A stretch of 64,000 nt of DNA from Thermus sp. LT1-2-5 (lineage in GTDB: Bacteria > Deinococcota > Deinococci > Deinococcales > Thermaceae): contig NZ_BSRG01000002.1 of NCBI RefSeq assembly GCF_040363165.1, positions 1 through 64,000 on the forward strand, in the 5' to 3' direction. Shown here one piece after another: positions 22,140-30,348 of this stretch. The notes beneath the pieces were generated by a model that was not told where the DNA came from, made no database searches, and saw only the letters and a program-made list of their open reading frames with translations. A program made the position numbers and the translations under genes. The first letter of the stretch is position 1, and every line of letters begins with the position of its first letter.

Positions 22140-22879
22140 GTCTCGCCCTTCTTGGTGCCCTCCTCATCGGCCTCTCCTTGGGGCTTTTAGGCTCCGGGGG
22201 CTCCATCCTCACCGTGCCCGTCCTGGTCTACCTCCTGGGGGAGCCCCCCAAGCAGGCCATTGCGGAAAGCCTCCTCATCGTGGGGGGAATCGCCCTCCTG
22301 GGGGCCATCCCCTACGCCCTGAGGGGTCTTGTGGATTGGCGGAACGTCCTTTTCTTCGGCCTGCCCGGGATGGCGGGCACGTATCTGGGCGCCTTCCTTT
22401 CCCGGTACGTTTCGGGCGAGGTGCAACTCTTGGTCTTCGCCCTGGTCATGCTCCTCGCCGCATACTTCATGGCCCGGCCCATTCCCCTGGCCCAAGGGGG
22501 GAAGCGCAAGGGCTGGAAAATCGTCCTGGACGGCTTAGCCGTGGGGGCTCTTACGGGGTTCGTGGGGGTAGGGGGCGGGTTTTTGATCGTGCCCGCCCTG
22601 GTCCTCCTGGGGGGGCTTCCCATGCACCTGGCGGTGGGCACGAGCCTCCTCATCATCGCCCTCAAGTCCTTCTCCGGGTTTTACAAGTACCTCCACCTCT
22701 TGCCCGAGTACGGCCTCGCGGTGAACTACGCCGTGGTAGGACTCTTTATCGCCGTGGGGCTCCTGGGAAGCCTCCTTGGGGGAAGGATCGCCCTTAGGCT
22801 TCCCCAGGCCTCCCTGAAGCGGGGCTTCGCCCTCTTCCTGGTGGTCATGGGGGTCTTTATCGTGGCGCAAAGCCTTTAG
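22136..22879 (+). CDS. TauE/SafE sulfite exporter family permease
   Basis: A 247-residue protein with about eight membrane helices. GxxGSGGSILTVPVLVYLLG near the N terminus and GFVGVGGGFLIVPALVLLGGLP in the second half are the duplicated TauE/SafE motifs. In this operon it most likely exports sulfite or a related oxidised sulfur product of the persulfide dioxygenase. Confidence 0.92.
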   Translation: MSLALLGALLIGLSLGLLGSGGSILTVPVLVYLLGEPPKQAIAESLLIVGGIALLGAIPYALRGLVDWRNVLFFGLPGMAGTYLGAFLSRYVSGEVQLLVFALVMLLAAYFMARPIPLAQGGKRKGWKIVLDGLAVGALTGFVGVGGGFLIVPALVLLGGLPMHLAVGTSLLIIALKSFSGFYKYLHLLPEYGLAVNYAVVGLFIAVGLLGSLLGGRIALRLPQASLKRGFALFLVVMGVFIVAQSL

Positions 22880-22882
22880 GGG

Positions 22883-22897
22883 TATCCTATAGGGGTG
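22883..22897 (+). promoter_or_regulatory. -10 element and weak third CsoR-like box before nitrilase gene
   Basis: TATCCT (22883-22888) ends exactly 7 bp before the GTG at 22895, the spacing expected of a leaderless transcript. The surrounding GGTATCCTATAGGGGTG is a poor variant of the two G-tract palindromes at 19883 and 19976. The promoter reading is fair; the operator reading is weak. Confidence 0.35.
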
Positions 22898-23743
22898 CCC
22901 TTCCGCACCCTCATGGCCGTGCAGGCGGAGGTCCTGCCGGAAGCCTACCGCACGGAGGAGGCCTTCCGGGAGCGGGTCTATGGCCTCCTAGGCCCCCTGA
23001 AGGGCACCCCCGCCCCCCGCCTAGTTGCCTTCCCCGAGCTCTTTGGCCTGCCCCTCCTCCTCCACCTGGAGGGGGAGTTTCACTTAAGGGAACTCCTCCA
23101 AAACCCCCTTTCCCCCTGGCGGCGGGCCAGGCGGGCCTACGCGGTCTTCCACCGGGTGATGGCGGAGGCGGCGAAGGCCCACGGCACCTACCTCCTTGCG
23201 GGAAGCATCCTCGCCCCGCCCTACGAGGAAGAGCTCGCCCGGGGGCGCTTTGCCCGAAGCCCTTTGTTCCAGAACCTGGCCCTCTTCTATAACCCCGAGG
23301 GGCGTCTCCTGGCCCAGGTGCCCAAGATGGAGCGCACCCCCCCCGAGCGCTGGCTCAAGGGGGGGCGTTTCGGCCCCCACGTGGTGGAAACCCAAGCCGG
23401 GCGAGTGGGGATCCTCATCTGCCTGGACGGTTTCTTCGAGCGCCACCTGGCCCGGGTGGACGCCTTGGGGGCCGAGGTCCTCCTCCAGCCCTCCGCCAAT
23501 CCCGCCCCCTGGGAGAAGCCCTGGCCCTGGGACCCTTCCCGGCGGGAGGGGGAGGTGTGGCTGGCCTCGGCCCGGGAAAGGCTCTTGGGGCGGGAGCACC
23601 TGAAGGTGCTCCTAAATCCCATGCTGAACGGGAAAATCCTCGGGCTCACCTTTGAGGGGCAAAGCGGCATCTACGCCCCCGGCGAGGCCTTGGTTCTGGC
23701 CCAGGGCCCCGTGGGGGACGAGGCCCTCCTCCACTTTCCCTAA
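22895..23743 (+). CDS. Carbon-nitrogen hydrolase (nitrilase superfamily)
   Basis: A 282-residue amidase/nitrilase-fold enzyme with the Glu-Lys-Cys triad in FPELFG (near residue 48), VPKMERTPPERW (near 148) and LICLDGFFE (near 175). The GTG start was chosen because the frame begins there after the stop of tauE; ATG at 22913 is an alternative. The substrate is unknown. It ends convergently with the parvulin gene (4-bp overlap). Confidence 0.85.
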   Translation: MPFRTLMAVQAEVLPEAYRTEEAFRERVYGLLGPLKGTPAPRLVAFPELFGLPLLLHLEGEFHLRELLQNPLSPWRRARRAYAVFHRVMAEAAKAHGTYLLAGSILAPPYEEELARGRFARSPLFQNLALFYNPEGRLLAQVPKMERTPPERWLKGGRFGPHVVETQAGRVGILICLDGFFERHLARVDALGAEVLLQPSANPAPWEKPWPWDPSRREGEVWLASARERLLGREHLKVLLNPMLNGKILGLTFEGQSGIYAPGEALVLAQGPVGDEALLHFP

Positions 23744-24657
23744 AGCCTTTCCGGGAAAAGCCGGATGGGGTAGGGGCGGATGAGGGCCTTGGCGAGCTTC
23801 TCCCAGGCCCGGTCCTTCACGCCGGCGGCGAGCTCCTCCGCCACCTCCTCCAAGGGGTAGCGGCCTGCGGGCTTCACCGCCTCCAGGAGGAGGATGTGGA
23901 AGCCGAACTGCGTCCCCACTGGGCCGGAAACCTCCCCGGGCTTCAGGCGCAAGAGGGCCTCTTCAAAAGCGGGGATGTAGGTGCCCTTCGGCTCGCAGCC
24001 CAAGTCCCCGCCCGCCTCCTTGGAGCCCGGGTCCTGGGACAGGGCCTGGGCCACCTGAGGGAAGGGCTCTCCCTTCTCCAAGCGGCCTAGGGCCTCCCTG
24101 GCCGCCTCGAGGGTGGGCAAGAGGATGTGCCGGGCGCAGTAGAGGGTTCCGTGGCGGTACTCCGGGGAGAGGAGCCAAAGGGCCTTGAGGGCGGCAGGGG
24201 GCACCTCTATCCTTTCCCGGTAATGCTTTTCCAGGGCCTCCAGGGCCAAGGCCTCCGCCACCAGCAGGCGGTAGGCGGCGAGGTCGGGAAGCCCTGCACC
24301 CTGCAAGGCCTGGCCCAAAGCCGCCTCGTCGGGGAAGGCCTCGAGGAGGGCCTGCACCTGGGCCTCCACCGCCTCCGGCTTGGGCCAAAACCCCAGGGCC
24401 TTCGCCGCCTGCAACAAGGCCCGCTCCTCCGCCAAGGCCTCCAGGTACTGGGGCCGGTACTGGGCCAGAAGGGCCCGGGTTTCCTCCGAGTCGGGAAGGC
24501 CCAGTTGCCTTAGGGCGCTTTTGGCAAAAAGGCCGAAGCGGAGCTCAAACTGGCTCTTGGTGAGGGCCTCCGTCCCCACCTGGGCCACCACGGGGTCTTC
24601 TTGGGCCAGGGCCAAGGGGCTTAGGGTGAGAACAAGGGCGAGAAGAAAGGCGCGCAT
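23740..24657 (-). CDS. Periplasmic peptidylprolyl isomerase (parvulin/SurA-like)
   Basis: 305 residues from the ATG at 24657, beginning with a signal peptide (MRAFLLALVLTLSPLALAQ). A SurA/PrsA-like N-terminal helical chaperone region (TKSQFELRFGLF) precedes one parvulin domain (about 190-280: ARHILLPTLEAAREAL, LSQDPGSKEAGGDLGC, GEVSGPVGTQFGFHILLLE). It probably assists folding of exported proteins. The start is only 13 bp from the divergent hemE start, so upstream in-frame extension into hemE is unlikely. Confidence 0.92.
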   Translation of the reverse strand: MRAFLLALVLTLSPLALAQEDPVVAQVGTEALTKSQFELRFGLFAKSALRQLGLPDSEETRALLAQYRPQYLEALAEERALLQAAKALGFWPKPEAVEAQVQALLEAFPDEAALGQALQGAGLPDLAAYRLLVAEALALEALEKHYRERIEVPPAALKALWLLSPEYRHGTLYCARHILLPTLEAAREALGRLEKGEPFPQVAQALSQDPGSKEAGGDLGCEPKGTYIPAFEEALLRLKPGEVSGPVGTQFGFHILLLEAVKPAGRYPLEEVAEELAAGVKDRAWEKLAKALIRPYPIRLFPERL

Positions 24658-24670
24658 GCCCCATGCTAGC

Positions 24671-25696
24671 ATGGGGGGCGTGAACGACCTGATCCTGAAG
24701 GCGGCCCGGGGGCTTCCCACCCCCAGGCCCCCCGTCTGGTTCATGCGCCAAGCGGGCCGCTACCAAAAGGAGTACCAAAAGATTCGGGAACGCTACACCT
24801 TGCCCGAGATCGTGCGCCACCCCGAGGTGGCCGCCGAGGTGACGCTTTTGCCCGTGCGGCAACTGGGGGTGGACGCCGCCATCCTCTTCGCCGACATCAC
24901 CACCCCCCTGTACGGCATGGGGGTGGAGCTTTCCCTGGTGGAGGGCAAGGGCCCGGTGATCCATCACCCCATTCGGGACGAAAAGGGGGTGGAGGCCCTC
25001 TTGCCCCTGGAGCCCGAGGAGGCGGTGCCCTTCGTGCTCGAGGCCATCCGCATCCTGAAGCGGGAGCTAACCGTACCCCTCATCGGCTTCGCCGGGGCCC
25101 CCTTCACCCTGGCGAGCTACCTGGTGGAGGGAGGGCCAAGCCGGCACTTCCTGGAGGTGAAGGCCTTCATGTACCGGGAGGAGGCGCTGTGGCACCGCCT
25201 TATGGCCCGGCTCGCCGAGGCCATGGCCCGCTACCTCCGGGCCCAAGCTGAGGCGGGGGCGGACCTCCTCCAGGTCTTCGACTCCTGGGTGGGGGCCCTT
25301 TCCCCCGCCGACTACCGCCGCTACGTGAAGCCCCACATGGCATGGCTCTTCCAGGCCCTAAAGCCCCTGGGGGTGCCGGTGATCCACTTTGGGGTGGGGA
25401 CCATGGGGCTTCTAAGGGACATGCGGGAGGCCGGGGGGGACGTCCTCGGCCTGGACCACCACACCCCCCTCCCTTGGGCCCGGGAGGTCCTGGGGGGGGT
25501 GCCGGTGCAGGGCAACCTAGACCCCGCCCTCCTCTTCGCCCCCAAGGAGGTCCTCAAGCGGGAGGTCCTGCGCATCCTGGAGGAAAACGGGGGACGGCCC
25601 GGGCACATCTTCAACCTTGGGCACGGGATCCTGCCCAAGACCCCGGTGGAAAACGTGCGCTACGTGGTAGAACTCCTGAAGGAGGTGGCGGCGTGA
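24671..25696 (+). CDS. hemE: Uroporphyrinogen decarboxylase
   Basis: Decarboxylates uroporphyrinogen III to coproporphyrinogen III. 341 residues from ATG 24671; GTG 24680 is an equally possible start. The signatures PVWFMRQAGRYQKEY near the N terminus and GFAGAPFTLASYLVEGG near 145 are clear. It heads the hemE-hemH-hemY operon, and its stop overlaps the GTG of hemH. This gene set points to the protoporphyrin-dependent heme branch. Confidence 0.96.
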   Translation: MGGVNDLILKAARGLPTPRPPVWFMRQAGRYQKEYQKIRERYTLPEIVRHPEVAAEVTLLPVRQLGVDAAILFADITTPLYGMGVELSLVEGKGPVIHHPIRDEKGVEALLPLEPEEAVPFVLEAIRILKRELTVPLIGFAGAPFTLASYLVEGGPSRHFLEVKAFMYREEALWHRLMARLAEAMARYLRAQAEAGADLLQVFDSWVGALSPADYRRYVKPHMAWLFQALKPLGVPVIHFGVGTMGLLRDMREAGGDVLGLDHHTPLPWAREVLGGVPVQGNLDPALLFAPKEVLKREVLRILEENGGRPGHIFNLGHGILPKTPVENVRYVVELLKEVAA

Positions 25697-26646
25697 ACGT
25701 ACTCCTGATGGCCTACGGTACCCCCTACGCCCCCGAGGAGATCGAGCCCTACTACACCGACATCCGCCGGGGCAAGAAACCCCCAGAAGAGCTCCTCAAG
25801 GAGCTCAGCGAGCGCTACGAGCGCATCGGCAAAAGCCCCTTGAACGAGATCACCCTGGTCCAGGCCCTGAGGCTCCAGGCCCTTTTGAACCTCGAGGCCC
25901 CCCCCCTTCCCAAGCGCCTTCTGGGCCCCTTCGCCCCCCGGGCCCCCCACGGCCCGGCCCGGGTCTATGTGGGCACCAAGCACTGGCACCCCACCCTGGG
26001 CGAGGCGGTGGCGGCCATGCACGAGGACGGGGTGCGGCGGGCGGTGGCCATCGTGGCCGCCCCCCACTACTCCTTGAGGAGCGTGGCGGAGTACAAGGAG
26101 AAGGTGGAAGCCGCCCTCAAGGCCCTGCCCGAGGCCATAGACTTCGTCTGGGTGGAAAGCTACGAGGCCCACCCCGGCCTCATCGCCGCCTACGCCAGGC
26201 GGCTGGAAGAGGCCATCTGGCGCCTTCGGGACCCCAAGCGGGCCGCCTACGTCTTCACCGCCCACTCCATCCCCCTTGCGGCGGTGGAGCGGGGCGACCC
26301 TTACCCCAAGCAGGTGGAGAAGACGGCGGAGCTCATTGCCAAGCGCCTTTCCCTGCCCCGCTTCTATGTGGCCTACCAGTCGGCGGGGCGCACCCCCGAG
26401 CCCTGGCTCGGCCCGGACATCAACGAGCTCCTGCGGCACCTTAGGGAGGAAGGCTACGCCGAGGCGGTGGTGCAGGCGGTGGGCTTCCCCGCCGACCACC
26501 TGGAGGTCTTCTACGACCTGGACCTCGAGGCCCAGGCCACCGCGGCGGAGGTGGGCCTGAGGCTCCTTAGGGCCCGGAGCCTCAACGCCGACCTGGATTA
26601 CATCCAGGTCCTCAAGGACCTGGTGGAGGCGGCGTGGCTCAGGTAG
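25693..26646 (+). CDS. hemH: Ferrochelatase
   Basis: 317 residues from GTG 25693. It inserts Fe(II) into a porphyrin. LLMAYGTPYAPEEIEPYYTDIR at the start and FTAHSIPL (near 195), carrying the catalytic histidine, are typical, as is VGFPADHLEVFYDLDLEA near the C terminus. The start overlaps the hemE stop (GTGA), and the end overlaps hemY by 13 bp. Confidence 0.95.
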   Translation: MNVLLMAYGTPYAPEEIEPYYTDIRRGKKPPEELLKELSERYERIGKSPLNEITLVQALRLQALLNLEAPPLPKRLLGPFAPRAPHGPARVYVGTKHWHPTLGEAVAAMHEDGVRRAVAIVAAPHYSLRSVAEYKEKVEAALKALPEAIDFVWVESYEAHPGLIAAYARRLEEAIWRLRDPKRAAYVFTAHSIPLAAVERGDPYPKQVEKTAELIAKRLSLPRFYVAYQSAGRTPEPWLGPDINELLRHLREEGYAEAVVQAVGFPADHLEVFYDLDLEAQATAAEVGLRLLRARSLNADLDYIQVLKDLVEAAWLR

Positions 26647-28013
26647 CCATCGTGGGGGGAGGGTGGGCGGGGCTTTCCGCTGCCCTCTCCCTCCAGGCAG
26701 AAGGGGTGGATTTCCTCCTCCTGGAGGCCACGCCCCGCCTGGGGGGGAAGGTCTTCACCCACCAGGGGGAAGGCTTTTTGGTGGAGGGCGGCCCAGACGC
26801 TAGCGTGCGCTACAAGAAGGAGGTCCTGGAGCTGGCCCAGGCCCTGGGCCTGGAGCCCATCGGCACCCTTCCCGCCAAACCCTCCGCCTACATCCTGCGC
26901 AAGGGCAAAGCCCATCCCCTCCCTGAGGGGCTACTCCAGGTGGTGCCGGGGGACCTCAAGGCCTTGGCCAAGACCCCCCTCCTTTCCCTTTCCGGGAAGC
27001 TCCGGGCCCTTTACGACCTCTTCCTCCCCCGGGGGGACAAGGAGGACGAAAGCCTAAAGGAGTTCGTGGAAAGGCGCCTTGGCCCCGAGGTCTTCGCCGC
27101 CTTGGTGGCCCCCCTGGCTGGGGGGATCTACGGGGGGGAGCCGGAGGAGCTTTCCCTGCGGGCCGCTTTCCCCGCCCTTTTGGAGCTGGAGCGGAAGCAC
27201 CGAAGCCTCCTCCTGGGGGCCATGCGAACCCGAAGGGGGCGGGGAAGCCGCGAAGGGGGAAGCCTCTTCTTCTCCTTCGCCCAGGGGCTATCCGCCCTCA
27301 CCCGGAGGATGGCGGAAAGGGTAGCCGACCGGGTCCTCCTCGCCACCCCGGTCCTGGCCCTGGAGCCCTTGGGCGGCCGCTTTCGCCTCCACACCCCTAA
27401 GGGCGCCCTGGAGGTGGAGGCGGTGATCCTCGCCACCCCCGCCCCCGTGGCCGCCTCCCTCCTGAGGCCCTTCCTCCCCGAGGCCACGGCCCTTCTAAAG
27501 GGCATCCCCCACACCCCGGCGGCCACGGTGAGCCTGGCCTTTAAGGAGGCGCTCCCCGTGGAGGGGCACGGCCTCCTCATCGCCCAGGGGGAGAACTACC
27601 GGGCGCGCGGCTTCACCTGGACGCACCAGAAGTGGCCGGGCCGGGCCCCTGAGGGCTTTAGCCTGGTGCGGGCCTACTTCTCCGGGGAGGCGGCCCGGAA
27701 GGGCGAAGGGGAGCTGGCCCGGCTCGCCCTGGAGGACCTCCAGCGCTACCTGGGTAAGGCGGTGCGGCCCGAGCGCACCTTCGTCTTCCGCTTCCCCGAG
27801 GGGATGCCCGCCTATCGGGTAGGGCACCTGGACCGCCTGGCCCGCCTGGAGATGGCCCTCCTCGAGGCTCCTGGGCTCTTCCTGGCGGGGAACTACCTCT
27901 TGGGCGTGGGGCTTCCCGAGGTGGTGCGCTCGGGCAAGAAGGCGGCGGAAAGGGCCCTCGCCCATCTCTCCCTAACCCCCCCTGGCAAAGAGGAAACCTC
28001 CCGGTTAGGATAA
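26634..28013 (+). CDS. hemY: Protoporphyrinogen oxidase (HemY type)
   Basis: 459 residues, FAD-dependent, GTG start. The dinucleotide-binding motif VAIVGGGWAGLSAALSL opens the protein and GNYLLGVGLPEVVRSGKKAAE closes it, as in oxygen-dependent HemY/PgoX enzymes. It oxidises protoporphyrinogen (or coproporphyrinogen) and belongs with hemE and hemH. A requirement for O2 would matter during nitrite respiration; the sequence does not show whether another acceptor is used. Confidence 0.93.
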   Translation: MAQVAIVGGGWAGLSAALSLQAEGVDFLLLEATPRLGGKVFTHQGEGFLVEGGPDASVRYKKEVLELAQALGLEPIGTLPAKPSAYILRKGKAHPLPEGLLQVVPGDLKALAKTPLLSLSGKLRALYDLFLPRGDKEDESLKEFVERRLGPEVFAALVAPLAGGIYGGEPEELSLRAAFPALLELERKHRSLLLGAMRTRRGRGSREGGSLFFSFAQGLSALTRRMAERVADRVLLATPVLALEPLGGRFRLHTPKGALEVEAVILATPAPVAASLLRPFLPEATALLKGIPHTPAATVSLAFKEALPVEGHGLLIAQGENYRARGFTWTHQKWPGRAPEGFSLVRAYFSGEAARKGEGELARLALEDLQRYLGKAVRPERTFVFRFPEGMPAYRVGHLDRLARLEMALLEAPGLFLAGNYLLGVGLPEVVRSGKKAAERALAHLSLTPPGKEETSRLG

Positions 28014-28020
28014 CGCCAAC

Positions 28021-30261
28021 ATGCCCCTCCCCTACTCCGCCGTCGCCCTGGGCGCCCTTTTCCTGGGGCTTCTGGCCGGGTTTTGGGGGTATAAAGACCC
28101 CTACATCCTCCCCTGGTTCATGATCTTCACCGCCACCCTGGCCAGCGCCCGGGGGCTTGGGGTAGGCCTAGCGGCGGCGCTTTTGTCCACGCTTCTCCTC
28201 CTCCTATTCCCCGGGTTTGACCTGGTGGCGGCGGGGCTTCTCCTCCTTTCCGCCTTCCTGGCCCACCAGGTGGGCCAAAGCCTCCGCCTGGCCCATCGCC
28301 GGGCCAAGCGCCTGGCCCGGGCGCAAAAGCTCCTGGCCGAGGCCCTCGAGGCCCTCCCCCAGGCCGACAACCGGGAAACCCTCCTCCGCACCCTGCCCCA
28401 AAGGCTCGCCGCCTTCGGAGAAGGGGGGCACGCTGGGGTCTGGGTCCCAACAGGGGAAGGCTTCCGCCTTTTGGCCAGCGAACCTCCCTTAGCCCTGGAC
28501 ACCATACCCGCCAGCGGGATCGTGGGGCGGGCCTTTCGGGAGGGGAAGCCCCTTTATGTGCCCGATGTGCACCGAGAACCCACCTACATCAGCGCACCGG
28601 GCCACCAGGCCCAGGCCGAACTGGCCCTTCCCCTCATGGAGCGAGAGGAAGTGGTGGCGGTCCTTAACCTGGAGCGGAGCCGCTCCTTCACCCCGGAAGA
28701 GCTAGAGGGGCTTACCCGCTTCGCCCAAGCGGTAAGCCTTCAGCTTTCCCGCCTGGCGGACCTGGAGGAGCGGCGACTCCTGGCCGAACTTGCCCAGAGG
28801 ATGCAAAGCGCAGGCACCCCAAAGGAGGCGGCCCAAAAGGCCTTAGACCTCCTCCTCCAAGTGCTAGGCTTGGAAAGCGGAGCCCTTTGGGAAGCCAGGG
28901 GAAGCCGCATGGTGGCCTTGGCCTACCAGGGGGTGACGGAACCTAGCCTCCTCCGGGTCATAGAGGAGGGGCTACCCTACGGGATAGGCCTGGCCTGGCA
29001 GGTCTACGAGACCTATAGCCCCGTCTTCACCGCCCGCTACGCCGAGGAAAGCCGAACCGTCCCCGCCCTCCGGAACCTGAACTGGCGCACCTTCGCCGCT
29101 TTGCCCATCCCCTCCCCCGGTAGCCCCAGGGCCCGGCGGGTCTTGGTGGTGGGGCAACGGGAAGAGAGGCTCTGGCGGAAGGCGGAGGAGGAGCTTCTCC
29201 TCTCCGCCTGTCGGGCCATCGGCCTCGGCTTGGAGGGCCTCACGGAAAAGCGCCGGCACCAGGCGGTGAACCGCCTTTTCCTAGACCTATTGGAAAGGCC
29301 CTTGGAGGCGCTTTACCAAGCGGTCTTGGAGGAGGCCATCCGCCAAGTGCCCGGCGCAGAAGCGGGAAGCCTTTTGGTATCGGAAGGCGGGGAGTACCGC
29401 TTCCAAGCGGTGGTGGGCTACGACCTCGAGGGCCTCAAGGCGGTGCGCTTCACTCCCGAGGGCATGCTCCTTTGGTACGGCCGGGGCGAGGAAGCAACCC
29501 GCCGGGGAGAACCCCGGATCATGAGCGCGGAGGAACGGCCCATTGCGGAGATCAGCCACCGCACCGCCCCTCCCGAAACCATGGACACCGCAGGGCGCGT
29601 GGGGGAAATACGGGCCAACCTGTGCCTTCCCGTACCCTACAAAGGCGAGGTGCTCGCCTACCTGAACTTGGACAACCACCACGACCCCCGGGCCTTCGGG
29701 GAGGATTCCCTCCAAGTGGCCCGCTTCTTCGCCGCCCCCTTGGCCACCCTCCTCCACGAGCACCGGACCCGACGCCTCCTAGAGGAAGCCGCCCTCACCG
29801 ACCCCCTCACCGGGCTCCTCAACCGCCGGGCCTTCGACCGTCACTTCCTAGAAGAACTCCAGCGGGCAGAGCGCTACAATTACCCCCTATCCCTGGCCAT
29901 CCTGGACCTAAAGGGCTTTAAACCCGTGAACGACCGCCTGGGCCACGCCGTGGGGGACCTGGCCCTCATCAAGGTAGCGGAAGCCCTGCAAAAGGAGCGG
30001 CGCAACGGGGACCGCATCTTCCGCTGGGGTGGGGACGAGTTCGCCGTCCTCTTCCCCCACACCCCCAAACAGGGGGCCGTCGCCGCCGCCTACCGCTACG
30101 CCAAGGCCATAGAACGGCTCTGTTTTGGCGAGATCTGCCTGGGGGTGAACATCGGGGTGGCGGCTTTCCCCGAGGACGGCACCACCCCGGACGAACTCCT
30201 CTCCGCCGCTGACACCCGCATGTACCAGGCCAAGGCCAAAGGCTTGGCGGTAGTGGCCTGA
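28021..30261 (+). CDS. Membrane-anchored GAF-GAF-GAF-GGDEF diguanylate cyclase
   Basis: 746 residues. Several hydrophobic segments occupy residues 1-90. GAF-type sensor domains follow at about 110-245, 260-400 and 420-580, and a GGDEF domain at about 590-740. The catalytic motif GGDEF is intact (near 669), and an RxxD inhibitory site (RNGD) lies five residues before it. It should synthesise cyclic di-GMP and be feedback inhibited. It follows hemY by 7 bp and starts a run of three cyclic-di-GMP proteins. Confidence 0.92.
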   Translation: MPLPYSAVALGALFLGLLAGFWGYKDPYILPWFMIFTATLASARGLGVGLAAALLSTLLLLLFPGFDLVAAGLLLLSAFLAHQVGQSLRLAHRRAKRLARAQKLLAEALEALPQADNRETLLRTLPQRLAAFGEGGHAGVWVPTGEGFRLLASEPPLALDTIPASGIVGRAFREGKPLYVPDVHREPTYISAPGHQAQAELALPLMEREEVVAVLNLERSRSFTPEELEGLTRFAQAVSLQLSRLADLEERRLLAELAQRMQSAGTPKEAAQKALDLLLQVLGLESGALWEARGSRMVALAYQGVTEPSLLRVIEEGLPYGIGLAWQVYETYSPVFTARYAEESRTVPALRNLNWRTFAALPIPSPGSPRARRVLVVGQREERLWRKAEEELLLSACRAIGLGLEGLTEKRRHQAVNRLFLDLLERPLEALYQAVLEEAIRQVPGAEAGSLLVSEGGEYRFQAVVGYDLEGLKAVRFTPEGMLLWYGRGEEATRRGEPRIMSAEERPIAEISHRTAPPETMDTAGRVGEIRANLCLPVPYKGEVLAYLNLDNHHDPRAFGEDSLQVARFFAAPLATLLHEHRTRRLLEEAALTDPLTGLLNRRAFDRHFLEELQRAERYNYPLSLAILDLKGFKPVNDRLGHAVGDLALIKVAEALQKERRNGDRIFRWGGDEFAVLFPHTPKQGAVAAAYRYAKAIERLCFGEICLGVNIGVAAFPEDGTTPDELLSAADTRMYQAKAKGLAVVA

Positions 30262-30327
30262 AGCGCTCCTGAAGGCCTCTAGCTCCTCTTCCTTGAAACG
30301 GAGTGGTTTCCTGAAGAGCGGTTGGGG

Positions 30328-30333
30328 TAAAAT
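30328..30333 (+). promoter_or_regulatory. Candidate -10 upstream of GGDEF-EAL gene
   Basis: TAAAAT preceded by GGGG and without a convincing -35, 16 bp before the ATG at 30349. The 87-bp gap otherwise holds two imperfect GAAAC/GTTTC arms that could form a small hairpin (30295-30310). Confidence 0.4.
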
Positions 30334-30348
30334 GCTTCCGGTCTGGCC

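Noticed and set aside
24380-24670. N-terminal extension of hemE
   Set aside because: Overlaps the parvulin gene on the other strand and encodes no conserved sequence; the family start is at 24671-24680.
26634-28013. Unusual heme pathway
   Set aside because: hemE-hemH-hemY is a common arrangement; nothing odd beyond the oxygen question noted in the entry.
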